Source: a virus
Direction: 5' to 3' (one strand)
Length of the DNA stretch: 64,000 bases
IMG/VR virus record: IMGVR_UViG_3300040856_003054
Coordinates: 1-64,000 of that record
Positions 56,176-61,879 of the stretch are shown piece after piece. A program made the position numbers and the translations under genes. The notes beneath the pieces were generated by a model. That model was not told the origin of the DNA. It did not search any database and saw nothing but the letters and a program-made list of their open reading frames with translations. Numbering within the stretch: position 1 is the stretch's first letter; each line of letters begins with the position of its first letter.

Positions 56176-56667
56176 ATGAAGCACAAACTTCTCCAGAACA
56201 TCACTGAATATCGCAACTGGGCATGGTATGTCTATCAGTATTGGTATAACCATAAAAGTACCTTAACTCTATCAATTCTTGCGACTGATAAGGATCGTGA
56301 TGTTCGTTGTTGGGTTGCAAAACACCCAAACACAACAACAGAAACTTTAACAGTTCTTGTGACTGATGAGTATTGGGATGTTCGTTATTGGGTTGCACAA
56401 CACCCAAACACATCACAAGAAACTCTAGCAATTCTTGTGACTGATGAGGATTGGGTTGTTCGTTGTGCGGTTGCACAACACCCAAACACATCACAAGAAT
56501 CTCTAGCAGTCCTTGCGACTGATAAGTATCCTGTTGTTCGTATTTGGGTTGCACAACACCCAAACACATCACAAGAAACTCTAGCAATTCTTGCGACTGA
56601 TATGGATTCTGTTGTTCGTCGTTGTGTTGCAAAACTCCCACCCACATCACAAGAAACAGACTCTTGA
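56176..56667 (+). CDS. leucine-rich-repeat-variant (LRV) protein, 163 aa
   Basis: After a 30-residue N-terminus (MKHKLLQNITEYRNWAWYVY) come five 26-residue repeats with consensus T-L-x-x-L-x-T-D-x-x-x-x-V-R-x-x-V-A-x-H-P-N-T, the LRV pattern (helical repeat surface found in cyanobacteria, some with an Fe-S domain). DNA of the repeats is about 80 percent identical, so expansion was recent. The last unit is shorter. Probably a protein-binding scaffold; partner unknown. First gene after cassette C4. Confidence 0.78.
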   Translation: MKHKLLQNITEYRNWAWYVYQYWYNHKSTLTLSILATDKDRDVRCWVAKHPNTTTETLTVLVTDEYWDVRYWVAQHPNTSQETLAILVTDEDWVVRCAVAQHPNTSQESLAVLATDKYPVVRIWVAQHPNTSQETLAILATDMDSVVRRCVAKLPPTSQETDS

Positions 56668-56674
56668 ACTGAAT

Positions 56675-56746
56675 ATGAAACAGTATGATGTCCCGAAGAA
56701 ACTCATTGAGTCTTCACAAGATGAGTCTCTTAAGGGTATTATGTGA
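56675..56746 (+). CDS. candidate peptide, 23 aa
   Basis: MKQYDVPKKLIESSQDESLKGIM, ending inside cassette C5. Only supported by position between the LRV gene and the cassette. May be non-coding. Confidence 0.25.
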   Translation: MKQYDVPKKLIESSQDESLKGIM

Positions 56747-56800
56747 CACCTAAAGAACCGACCACTGACCTCCCAAAGGTCGGTGATTTTGTCGTATAAT
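56745..56800 (+). promoter_or_regulatory. early cassette C5
   Basis: GACACCT (56745-56751), N4, AACCGACCAC (56756-56765), 29 nt, TATAAT (56795-56800). Inverted repeat CACTGACC (56763-56770)/GGTCGGTG (56778-56785) is the same sequence as in C4. Confidence 0.7.
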
Positions 56801-56825
56801 ACTCTCATACACACAAACAACCCAA

Positions 56826-57104
56826 ATGACTTCCAAAATTCCTGCTTGTAAGAATTGTAAGCATTTTCAAGAAAGTCCTGATGAGATTTTCAGCACTTGT
56901 GCCCTTTATCAGTATGAGAAGGTTGATTACTTCAACGGCAAAGTGAGTGAGTATAATTGTCTTGCTCTTGCTATGAGGGACAGTGAAGACCATTGTGGTC
57001 GTGAAGGTAAGGACTTTGAGATGAAAGAGTTTGTAGAAGAGGAAGAAGATATTTCCTTCTGGGAATACTTCAAAGGATTTTTCACAAAGAGTTGGATGTT
57101 TTGA
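56826..57104 (+). CDS. Cys-rich hypothetical protein, 92 aa
   Basis: MTSKIPACKNCKHF (C8, C11), C25, C46, C58, pattern fits a zinc-binding domain (C-x2-C and further Cys). The acidic second half (VEEEEDISFWEYFKGFF) is helical. First gene after C5. Not recognised beyond a probable zinc fold. Confidence 0.7.
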   Translation: MTSKIPACKNCKHFQESPDEIFSTCALYQYEKVDYFNGKVSEYNCLALAMRDSEDHCGREGKDFEMKEFVEEEEDISFWEYFKGFFTKSWMF

Positions 57105-57106
57105 TT

Positions 57107-57283
57107 ATGACTGTTGCTGAAATCATTGAGAAACTCCATCAGTATCCACCTGATATGAGAGTTGAAATTACTGATGGATATAAGCTTCATTTCTATAGAG
57201 GTGATTTTGCTTTTCAACTCTTTGAGGGTGATGATGGAGAAACTTTTGTAGATATTGGTATTGGAGGATTTGATTATGACTGA
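57107..57283 (+). CDS. hypothetical protein, 58 aa
   Basis: Start 57107 (MTVAEIIEKLHQYPPDMRVEITDGYKLHFYRGDFAFQLFEGDDGETFVDIGIGGFDYD). Helix followed by beta strands; N-terminus V-A-E-I-I-E-K-L-x-x-Y-P-P-D-M-x-V resembles a widespread small protein family of phages of unknown function. ATG overlaps the start of the next gene by 8 nt at its end. Confidence 0.75.
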   Translation: MTVAEIIEKLHQYPPDMRVEITDGYKLHFYRGDFAFQLFEGDDGETFVDIGIGGFDYD

Positions 57284-57467
57284 ACAACAAGAAACATTTC
57301 TCATTAACAAACTCAAAGAAATTGCAGGTCAAAAAACTTGCTATGAGATGTATGGAGACTTTTATGATGCTGTTCCACAAGCATCAACAAGAATTTTTAC
57401 TGATGGAATTGATTATGGTAAAATCAATCTTTGTAGAGAACTTTTGAAAGATTTGGGTGATGATTGA
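57276..57467 (+). CDS. hypothetical protein, 63 aa
   Basis: Start ATG 57276 (MTEQQETFLINKLKEIAGQKTCYEMYGDFYDAVPQASTRIFTDGIDYGKINLCRELLKDL). Helical. Two Cys. Unknown. Overlaps both neighbours. Confidence 0.7.
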   Translation: MTEQQETFLINKLKEIAGQKTCYEMYGDFYDAVPQASTRIFTDGIDYGKINLCRELLKDLGDD

Positions 57468-57594
57468 CTTTCTCAAAGGATACCTATCCGTCATTATACT
57501 ATCTCTACTGATAGGCAAAGCAATTGTTCTTTCCACACCACCAGAATCTAAAGTTCATAATTGTATTCCAGCACAAAAAACTATTGTAAAATGA
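57460..57594 (+). CDS. single-pass membrane protein, 44 aa
   Basis: MIDFLKGYLSVIILSLLIGKAIVLSTPPESKVHNC..., transmembrane helix residues 8-24, then a short tail with one Cys. Overlaps neighbours by 8 and 4 nt. Unknown. Confidence 0.6.
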   Translation: MIDFLKGYLSVIILSLLIGKAIVLSTPPESKVHNCIPAQKTIVK

Positions 57595-57641
57595 CTAACG
57601 AAAAAATACTTGAACTTGCTGATGAATTGGAGGCACTCTAA
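57591..57641 (+). pseudogene. 16-codon remnant of the DELEAL family
   Basis: MTNEKILELADELEAL is the exact C-terminal signature of neighbouring ORFs (ELADELEAL at 59145), with MTN as in the family A start. It looks like a deleted copy that kept start and end. ATGA overlap with the gene before. Confidence 0.45.
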
Positions 57642-57806
57642 ATGAAAAACCTTGCTAACACTATTTTTATTTTAGTTTGGGTTACGGGTATGGTATTATC
57701 TCCCAATCTTCTTCTTAAAGGTGTCGCATTCTTTTTCCCACCATATTCACTTTGTGTTGTGGTTGAAAGAGTGATTACAACTTATGCTCCAGAACTTCTC
57801 AAATAA
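57642..57806 (+). CDS. membrane protein, 54 aa
   Basis: MKNLANTIFILVWVTGMVLSPNLLLKGVAFFFPPYSLCVVVERV..., two hydrophobic segments. Starts directly after the remnant stop. Unknown. Confidence 0.65.
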   Translation: MKNLANTIFILVWVTGMVLSPNLLLKGVAFFFPPYSLCVVVERVITTYAPELLK

Positions 57807-57809
57807 TAT

Positions 57810-58022
57810 ATGAATAACCAAGAAGCAACAGCATCATTAGTTGCTACATTTTTTGCTATACTTTGTCTTGTTAGTTCTGCCTTTGGACTTCTCAATATGG
57901 GTTCTTATTTTGGAGCAAAAGAAGCAAAAAATCAAACCACAATTGAATGTATAGAAACACCTGAAAAATGTAAGCAAAGGTATGAGTATCTTAAACTTCG
58001 TGAAAAACTTGGAGAAAACTGA
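57810..58022 (+). CDS. membrane family B member, 70 aa
   Basis: One transmembrane helix (residues 9-32), then N-QTTIECIETPEKCKQRYEYLKLREKLGEN. The signature C-(I/V)-E-x-P-x-x-C-K-x-x-Y-x-x-L-K-L is shared with the genes at 59365 and 59549. Two conserved Cys could form a disulfide or metal site. Topology probably N-in. Function unknown. Confidence 0.7.
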   Translation: MNNQEATASLVATFFAILCLVSSAFGLLNMGSYFGAKEAKNQTTIECIETPEKCKQRYEYLKLREKLGEN

Positions 58023-58035
58023 TGAACTGGATGTG

Positions 58036-58107
58036 ATGTTTAATGCTGGATGGGATGAATGTCTCAAAGAGATTGATGCTATTTGTGATGAATTGGAGGA
58101 ACTATGA
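58036..58107 (+). pseudogene. short DELEAL-family remnant, 23 codons
   Basis: MFNAGWDECLKEIDAICDELEEL matches the last 24 residues of the next gene (YDAGRKDCLKEIDGIIDELEALK). The frame stays open upstream to about 58009 (TTG). ATGA overlap with the next gene. Probably a truncated copy. Confidence 0.4.
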
Positions 58108-58346
58108 AAGAACAAGCACAAATAATAAGAGAAGTAGCACGACAAGCACTTTACAGCACTCCTAACGACCAAGAGTGTGAAGTCCCCATTATGGTTGCTA
58201 CTCTTAAAAATCTTCGTGAGCAACTTACCCTCCCATACGGTGCTAGTGTTTGGAAGGATGAAAAAGGTATGTGGTATGATGCTGGACGAAAAGATTGCCT
58301 AAAAGAAATTGATGGTATTATTGATGAATTGGAGGCACTAAAATGA
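58104..58346 (+). CDS. hypothetical protein (DELEAL end), 80 aa
   Basis: MKEQAQIIREVARQALYSTPNDQECEVPIMVATLKNLREQL..., ends YDAGRKDCLKEIDGIIDELEALK. Helical. Shares the C-terminus with the remnants at 57591 and 58036. Overlaps both neighbours by 4 nt. Unknown. Confidence 0.65.
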   Translation: MKEQAQIIREVARQALYSTPNDQECEVPIMVATLKNLREQLTLPYGASVWKDEKGMWYDAGRKDCLKEIDGIIDELEALK

Positions 58347-58540
58347 CAAAACTCTACAATCGTCCTATGAACTTCTTTGAGAAACTTCATAGTGGTTGGT
58401 GGTGGATTGGGCAAATTTTTGGGGAATGGTGTTATACTATGTTTGACAAAAATGGAGAAGAGTTTGGAGGTTTCTTCTTTTATCTTCAAAGTGATTATGT
58501 TGCTTATGAACAGGATATGTATTACCAGGACACTTTCTAA
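58343..58540 (+). CDS. hypothetical protein, 65 aa
   Basis: MTKLYNRPMNFFEKLHSGWWWIGQIFGEWCYTMFDKNGEEFGGFFFYLQSDYVAYEQDMYYQDTF, very aromatic beta protein with N-terminal helix. The stop is inside cassette C6. Not recognised. Confidence 0.65.
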   Translation: MTKLYNRPMNFFEKLHSGWWWIGQIFGEWCYTMFDKNGEEFGGFFFYLQSDYVAYEQDMYYQDTF

Positions 58541-58584
58541 ACTGGTACAAGACCTCACCACAAACCCTGTGAGTGCCTTATAAT
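58529..58584 (+). promoter_or_regulatory. early cassette C6
   Basis: GACACTT (58529-58535), N4, AACTGGTACA (58540-58549), 29 nt, TATAAT (58579-58584). Inverted repeat CTCAC (58554-58558)/GTGAG (58569-58573). The box overlaps the stop codon of the gene before. Confidence 0.72.
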
Positions 58585-58607
58585 ACTCTTATACACACAG
58601 AAACCTG

Positions 58608-58928
58608 ATGACTGAACTTACTCCCGAAGCACAAACAGTTGTGGATGCTTATGAGCAAACTACTGATAAGTATGCTGCTCTTGCTGCTGTTCTTTGTGCT
58701 GCTATTGATATTGTAGTTCCTGAAGAAGCAGAGGCACCGAAGGCACAGTTTGATTGTCCTCCCCATAAGTTATACAGTTTTAGAAAAGATGAGGAAAGGT
58801 GGGGATATGACCATAAAGACTATTTGAGGAGGCAATTTGCTCAAAACAAACTGGATATTCGTTGGGAACAACGGCAACAAACTCGTGCTTTGATGCTTGC
58901 TATTATTACTGAACTTGAGATTAAGTGA
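58608..58928 (+). CDS. hypothetical protein, 106 aa
   Basis: MTELTPEAQTVVDAYEQTTDKYAALAAVLCAAIDIVVPEEAEAPK..., hydrophobic helix (AALAAVLCAAIDIV) and basic C-terminus (DKDYLRRQFAQNKLDIRWEQRQQTRALM). First gene after C6, start 24 nt after TATAAT. Similar helix VLCAAID occurs in other cyanophage early proteins. Unknown. Confidence 0.68.
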   Translation: MTELTPEAQTVVDAYEQTTDKYAALAAVLCAAIDIVVPEEAEAPKAQFDCPPHKLYSFRKDEERWGYDHKDYLRRQFAQNKLDIRWEQRQQTRALMLAIITELEIK

Positions 58929-58935
58929 ATGACTA

Positions 58936-59145
58936 ATGACTGACGCAGCATACAAAGTTTGGGAAGCATTCAAGGCAGAATTGATTGTAGAACCCACAGA
59001 TGATATGAAAGAAGCACTAGCATCTTCTATTCGTGAGGTTGTTATTGAAGTAATACTTAAGTATATGCAGTATGCCGAATGGGAAATAGTCAATAAAATT
59101 ATGGAAGATATTAATGAACTTGCTGATGAATTGGAGGCACTATGA
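58936..59145 (+). CDS. small-protein family A member, 69 aa
   Basis: MTDAAYKVWEAFKAELIVEPTDDMKEALASSIREVVIEVILKYMQYAEWEIVNKIMEDINELADELEAL. N-terminus shared with 55286, C-terminal ELADELEAL shared with 57591. Helical throughout. Start 7 nt after the gene before. ATGA overlap with the next. Confidence 0.7.
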   Translation: MTDAAYKVWEAFKAELIVEPTDDMKEALASSIREVVIEVILKYMQYAEWEIVNKIMEDINELADELEAL

Positions 59146-59363
59146 AATTTGACCCAGATTGGATACTTTTGACTATCCCTGTTTGTGTAATCGTTGCTGC
59201 TGGTGTTCTCACCTATGATGCTCAACAACAACGAGTAACATTCCAACAAACATACAACAAGAACCTGGAGTGTCGTCAATCACTCAAAGGACAAACGATG
59301 GCAAGAGTGAATGAAATTTGTGGTCCTGTTCCACAAATCAAAGATTTTACTGGGGGAAACTGA
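59142..59363 (+). CDS. membrane protein, 73 aa
   Basis: MKFDPDWILLTIPVCVIVAAGVLTYDAQQQRV..., one transmembrane helix (residues 8-25), soluble tail with C-x(14)-C. Distantly reminiscent of family B in size. ATGA overlap with the gene before. Unknown. Confidence 0.65.
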   Translation: MKFDPDWILLTIPVCVIVAAGVLTYDAQQQRVTFQQTYNKNLECRQSLKGQTMARVNEICGPVPQIKDFTGGN

Positions 59364-59364
59364 A

Positions 59365-59559
59365 ATGTGTAAGGTTGAATTGGATGAACTTATTTGTTTT
59401 ATTGTTATTCCATTCACTTTTATGGGTATGATGGCATTTGCTAGCTGGCAAGGATACAAAAAAGGAATGAATGAAACTCTTATTTTGTGTGTAGAAAATC
59501 CCCAACAGTGTAAAACAATTTATGATCATTTGAAGTTGGAGAAAACTGATGTACGATAA
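59365..59559 (+). CDS. membrane family B member, 64 aa
   Basis: Start ATG 59365 (MCKVELDELICFIVIPFTFMGMMAFASWQGYKKGMNETLILCVENPQQCKTIYDHLKLEKTDVR). One transmembrane helix, then the CVENPQQCK...YDHLKL signature. Starts 1 nt after the previous stop and overlaps the next gene by 11 nt. Confidence 0.68.
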   Translation: MCKVELDELICFIVIPFTFMGMMAFASWQGYKKGMNETLILCVENPQQCKTIYDHLKLEKTDVR

Positions 59560-59743
59560 TGATAATGGTAAAAGCACTTTTATACTATTTCTTATTTTAG
59601 TCCCTGTAGTCGGTATATTTCTTGTGGGTTCGTCACTAGGTTATGATAATGGTAAGAATACTACCATTAAGTATTGTATTGAGCAACCCAAAGAATGTAA
59701 AACCACTTATGATTATCTAAAACTTCAGGAGAACCAGAAATGA
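59549..59743 (+). CDS. membrane family B member, 64 aa
   Basis: MYDNDNGKSTFILFLILVPVVGIFLVGSSLGYDNGKNTTIKYCIEQPKECKTTYDYLKLQENQK. Transmembrane helix 11-29 and the CIEQPKECKxxYDYLKL signature. ATGA-type overlap with the next gene (59740). Confidence 0.68.
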   Translation: MYDNDNGKSTFILFLILVPVVGIFLVGSSLGYDNGKNTTIKYCIEQPKECKTTYDYLKLQENQK

Positions 59744-59976
59744 AAGGATGGAAAGACATCTCACAAGAATTAATGGGAGCATACTACACAGACATTGATG
59801 AAGTGAGATTGGGCACGGATAGACCTGCAATTGCGAATGTCCTTAATGAATTAATCAATCAATTCAAAGAGGTTTATGAAATTGATGATCTTCTTGACGA
59901 TGATGGGGATTATCCAGTTGATTTTGTTATTGATGTGCGAGACATTAGAAAACTTATTTGGGAACTCGAAAAATGA
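59740..59976 (+). CDS. hypothetical protein, 78 aa
   Basis: MKGWKDISQELMGAYYTDIDEVRLGTDRPAIANVLNELINQFKEVYEIDDLLDDDGDYPVDFVIDVRDIRKLIWELEK, acidic helical protein. ATGA overlaps both sides. Unknown. Confidence 0.65.
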   Translation: MKGWKDISQELMGAYYTDIDEVRLGTDRPAIANVLNELINQFKEVYEIDDLLDDDGDYPVDFVIDVRDIRKLIWELEK

Positions 59977-60224
59977 CCATCAATACCACACAAGTTCTTG
60001 AATTTTTATTTAAATTGCAAAAACTTCGTCTCTGTCCAGAAATAACTATCTTTGATGGAAATTTTATTATCCACTTTGATGATGTTCATGGTCGTGATAT
60101 GACTGAAAGTGTTATTATCACAAAAGAAAGTGTTTGGAATGGGTACGGATCGAGTTTTGATAAACTTATCAGTGTTCTTGATAAAAAAATAATGGAGCAA
60201 GAAAATGAATTACATTATACTTAA
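59973..60224 (+). CDS. hypothetical protein, 83 aa
   Basis: Start ATG 59973 (MTINTTQVLEFLFKLQKLRLCPEITIFDGNFIIHFDDVHGRDMTESVIITKESVWNGYGSSFDKLISVLDKKIMEQENELHYT). Helix then beta strands and a helix. Not recognised. Overlaps the next gene by 20 nt. Confidence 0.65.
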   Translation: MTINTTQVLEFLFKLQKLRLCPEITIFDGNFIIHFDDVHGRDMTESVIITKESVWNGYGSSFDKLISVLDKKIMEQENELHYT

Positions 60225-60543
60225 AACTGGTTTTGGTAAAGGTATATCTCTTTTCAAATCCACAGAACTAAAAACTTACCACAAAGACGAACTCCCAAAA
60301 GTTCTTTTAACTGTAGGTCAGGAGCTTCTTGATGAAGGGGGATATAATAATGTATATGATTATGAAAGAGATTGCTACCCAGAACCTATTCAAGATAGGA
60401 TTTTGGTTTGTGGAATCTCAACTACTATTGATGGGGAATATATTGGGAATTACATTAGATATCATATCGTTGAAGGTAAAATCAAACAATCTAATGGGGA
60501 ATATGAACTTTACCTCAAACTGAAAGAAAAGTTTGAAAAATAA
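60205..60543 (+). CDS. hypothetical protein, 112 aa
   Basis: MNYIILKTGFGKGISLFKSTELKTYHKDELPKVLLTVGQELLDEGGYNNVYDYERDCYPEPIQDRILVCGISTTIDGEYIGNYIRYHIVEGKIKQSNGEYELYLKLKEKFEK, mixed alpha/beta. Unknown. Ends 2 nt before the S24-like gene. Confidence 0.65.
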   Translation: MNYIILKTGFGKGISLFKSTELKTYHKDELPKVLLTVGQELLDEGGYNNVYDYERDCYPEPIQDRILVCGISTTIDGEYIGNYIRYHIVEGKIKQSNGEYELYLKLKEKFEK

Positions 60544-60545
60544 CT

Positions 60546-60836
60546 ATGAGAAACTATAAGTTAGAAAAACTCCAAAATGGAGAAACATTCATCACGAGTG
60601 AGAAAGGAAACTCTATGGTTCCTCTTATTCATTCAGGACAAGAACATAAACTATCTCCCGCATCTGTTGAGGATGTAGAAGTCGGAGATATTGTGTATTG
60701 TAAGGTGAATGGAAAGTTTTATACTCATCTTGTAAAAGCAGTAGATACTAACAAAGGTTGCTTGATTGGAAACAATCGTGGTAGGATAAATGGATGGACT
60801 AAAAATGTGTATGGGAAGGTGGTGGAGGTTTTATGA
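60546..60836 (+). CDS. S24/S26 peptidase-like small protein, 96 aa
   Basis: GNSMVPLIHSGQ (about 21-32) matches the G-x-S-M-x-P nucleophile segment of LexA/signal peptidase folds; VEVGDIVYCKVNGKFYTHLVKAV (about 45-67) matches the V-G-D-I-V strand and the conserved H-R/L-V region, and GNNRGRINGWTKNVYGKVV the C-terminal strand. A Lys in the HLVK block is the likely general base. No membrane or DNA-binding domain is attached, so substrate and role are unclear. Confidence 0.72.
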   Translation: MRNYKLEKLQNGETFITSEKGNSMVPLIHSGQEHKLSPASVEDVEVGDIVYCKVNGKFYTHLVKAVDTNKGCLIGNNRGRINGWTKNVYGKVVEVL

Positions 60837-60901
60837 TTGAACTGCGGATAGTTGAACCAAAAGATGATATATAAGAGTTGGTATAAATAATAATGCTCTA
60901 A

Positions 60902-60974
60902 TGAGTTCGCATCCATAAGAGTGGAAAAGGTGTCTTCAGGCACCTTTTCTTGTATAAATAGTATTGCGAACTCA
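60902..60974 (+). promoter_or_regulatory. nested leader of GIY-YIG gene
   Basis: Outer arms TGAGTTCGCA (60902-60911)/TGCGAACTCA (60965-60974), perfect 10 bp. Inner terminator-like GGTG(TCTTCAGG)CACCTTTTC (about 60930-60949). TATAAATA (about 60952-60959) inside; a second one (about 60881-60889) precedes the first arm. ATG at 60991 after AGCAGAACT. Confidence 0.75.
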
Positions 60975-60990
60975 ATTTAGAAGCAGAACT

Positions 60991-61638
60991 ATGGTAAATT
61001 CTAATAGGTTTTATACCTACGCATATTTGCGTGAGGACAAAACTCCTTACTATGTTGGTAAAGGTAGTGGGGATAGAGCATATAAAAGAAATAGGAAAGG
61101 CATTAAACCACCAAAAGATAAATCAAGAATAATTTTTCTAAAACAAAATATAACCGAAGAAGAAGCATTTAAGCACGAAATCTATATGATTGATGTGTTT
61201 GGTAGAAAAGATTTGGGGACAGGTATTCTCATCAATAAAACTGATGGTGGAGATGGTGCTTCTGGTGCTATAAGAAGTGAAAAATTTAAAAGAAATGTAA
61301 GTCAAGTAAAAACAGGAAATAAAAATATGTTAGGTAAAACTCTTTCAGAAGAAACTAAACAAAAAATAAGTGAAGGGAATAAAGGTAAAATTCCTCATAA
61401 TAAGGGTAAATCGCATTCTGAAGAAACTAAAAGAAAACAAAGTGAAGCAAAGAAAGGTAAAAAAAATTATCTTTCCAAATTGTGGAAAATAACTAAAATT
61501 ACTGGTGAAGAAATTTTAGTATGGGGATTATATGGTTGGGGTAAAGAAAATAATTATCATCATAATGGTTTGTATAGTGTATATACGGGGAAATATAAAA
61601 AGCATAAAGATGTTATAAAAGTTGAAGTTGTGGGATGA
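60991..61638 (+). CDS. GIY-YIG homing endonuclease with NUMOD3 repeats
   Basis: 215 residues. NRFYTYAYLREDKTPYYVGKGSGDR is close to the enzyme at 51957, as is KHEIYMIDVFGRKDLGTGILINKTDGGDG with the catalytic Glu. Two NUMOD3-like units (SEETKQKISEGNKGK, SEETKRKQSEAKKGK), then a C-terminal recognition domain WKITKITGEEILVWGLYGWGKENNYHHNGLYSVYTGKY. Start at 60991, not the upstream in-frame ATG 60964, which lies in the leader. Stop is 1 nt before cassette C7. Confidence 0.9.
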   Translation: MVNSNRFYTYAYLREDKTPYYVGKGSGDRAYKRNRKGIKPPKDKSRIIFLKQNITEEEAFKHEIYMIDVFGRKDLGTGILINKTDGGDGASGAIRSEKFKRNVSQVKTGNKNMLGKTLSEETKQKISEGNKGKIPHNKGKSHSEETKRKQSEAKKGKKNYLSKLWKITKITGEEILVWGLYGWGKENNYHHNGLYSVYTGKYKKHKDVIKVEVVG

Positions 61639-61639
61639 G

Positions 61640-61695
61640 GACACTTGAATAACTGGCACAAGAGGGCATCCAGAGGGTCTGTGATGCCCTATGAT
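61640..61695 (+). promoter_or_regulatory. early cassette C7, directly after an endonuclease gene
   Basis: GACACTT (61640-61646) starts 2 nt after the stop, N4, AACTGGCACA (61651-61660), 29 nt, TATGAT (61690-61695). Inverted repeat GGGCAT (61664-61669)/ATGCCC (61684-61689). Confidence 0.72.
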
Positions 61696-61723
61696 AGTAG
61701 GACAAACAAAGGAGGAACTCCAA

Positions 61724-61879
61724 ATGACTGAACTTCAAACAAAAGTTTTCAATGCTGTCAAATCAGGAACTACCGATGAAGAAAAGACATTTCTTGCTAT
61801 TGACGCATTGAGAATGTGGTATTATGAGCAGGGATATTTTGCTCGTGCTTATAGTCTTGAATCGGAGAACCCACAATGA
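61724..61879 (+). CDS. hypothetical protein, 51 aa
   Basis: ATG 61724 has a strong GGAGG at 61711-61715; the longer upstream frame covers cassette C7 and is rejected. MTELQTKVFNAVKSGTTDEEKTFLAIDALRMWYYEQGYFARAYSLESENPQ, helical. Unknown. First gene after C7. Confidence 0.68.
   Translation: MTELQTKVFNAVKSGTTDEEKTFLAIDALRMWYYEQGYFARAYSLESENPQ

Noticed and set aside
56201-56650. 149-codon minus-strand repeat ORF
   Set aside because: Antisense shadow of the LRV repeat gene; repeats are inherited from that gene.
60902-60974. Outer inverted repeats as transposon ends or target-site duplications
   Set aside because: Arms are inverted, lie only upstream of the gene, and no matching copy is seen downstream; no transposase.
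49530-61660. TGGCAC in the repeated box resembles the -24 element of sigma-54 promoters
   Set aside because: No conserved GC at -12 with correct spacing, and cyanobacteria lack sigma-54. The fixed distance to TATAAT fits a sigma-70-type promoter with an upstream box.
49519-61695. Regularly spaced repeated boxes as a CRISPR array
   Set aside because: Copies are kilobases apart with genes between, not 30-40 bp spaced repeats.
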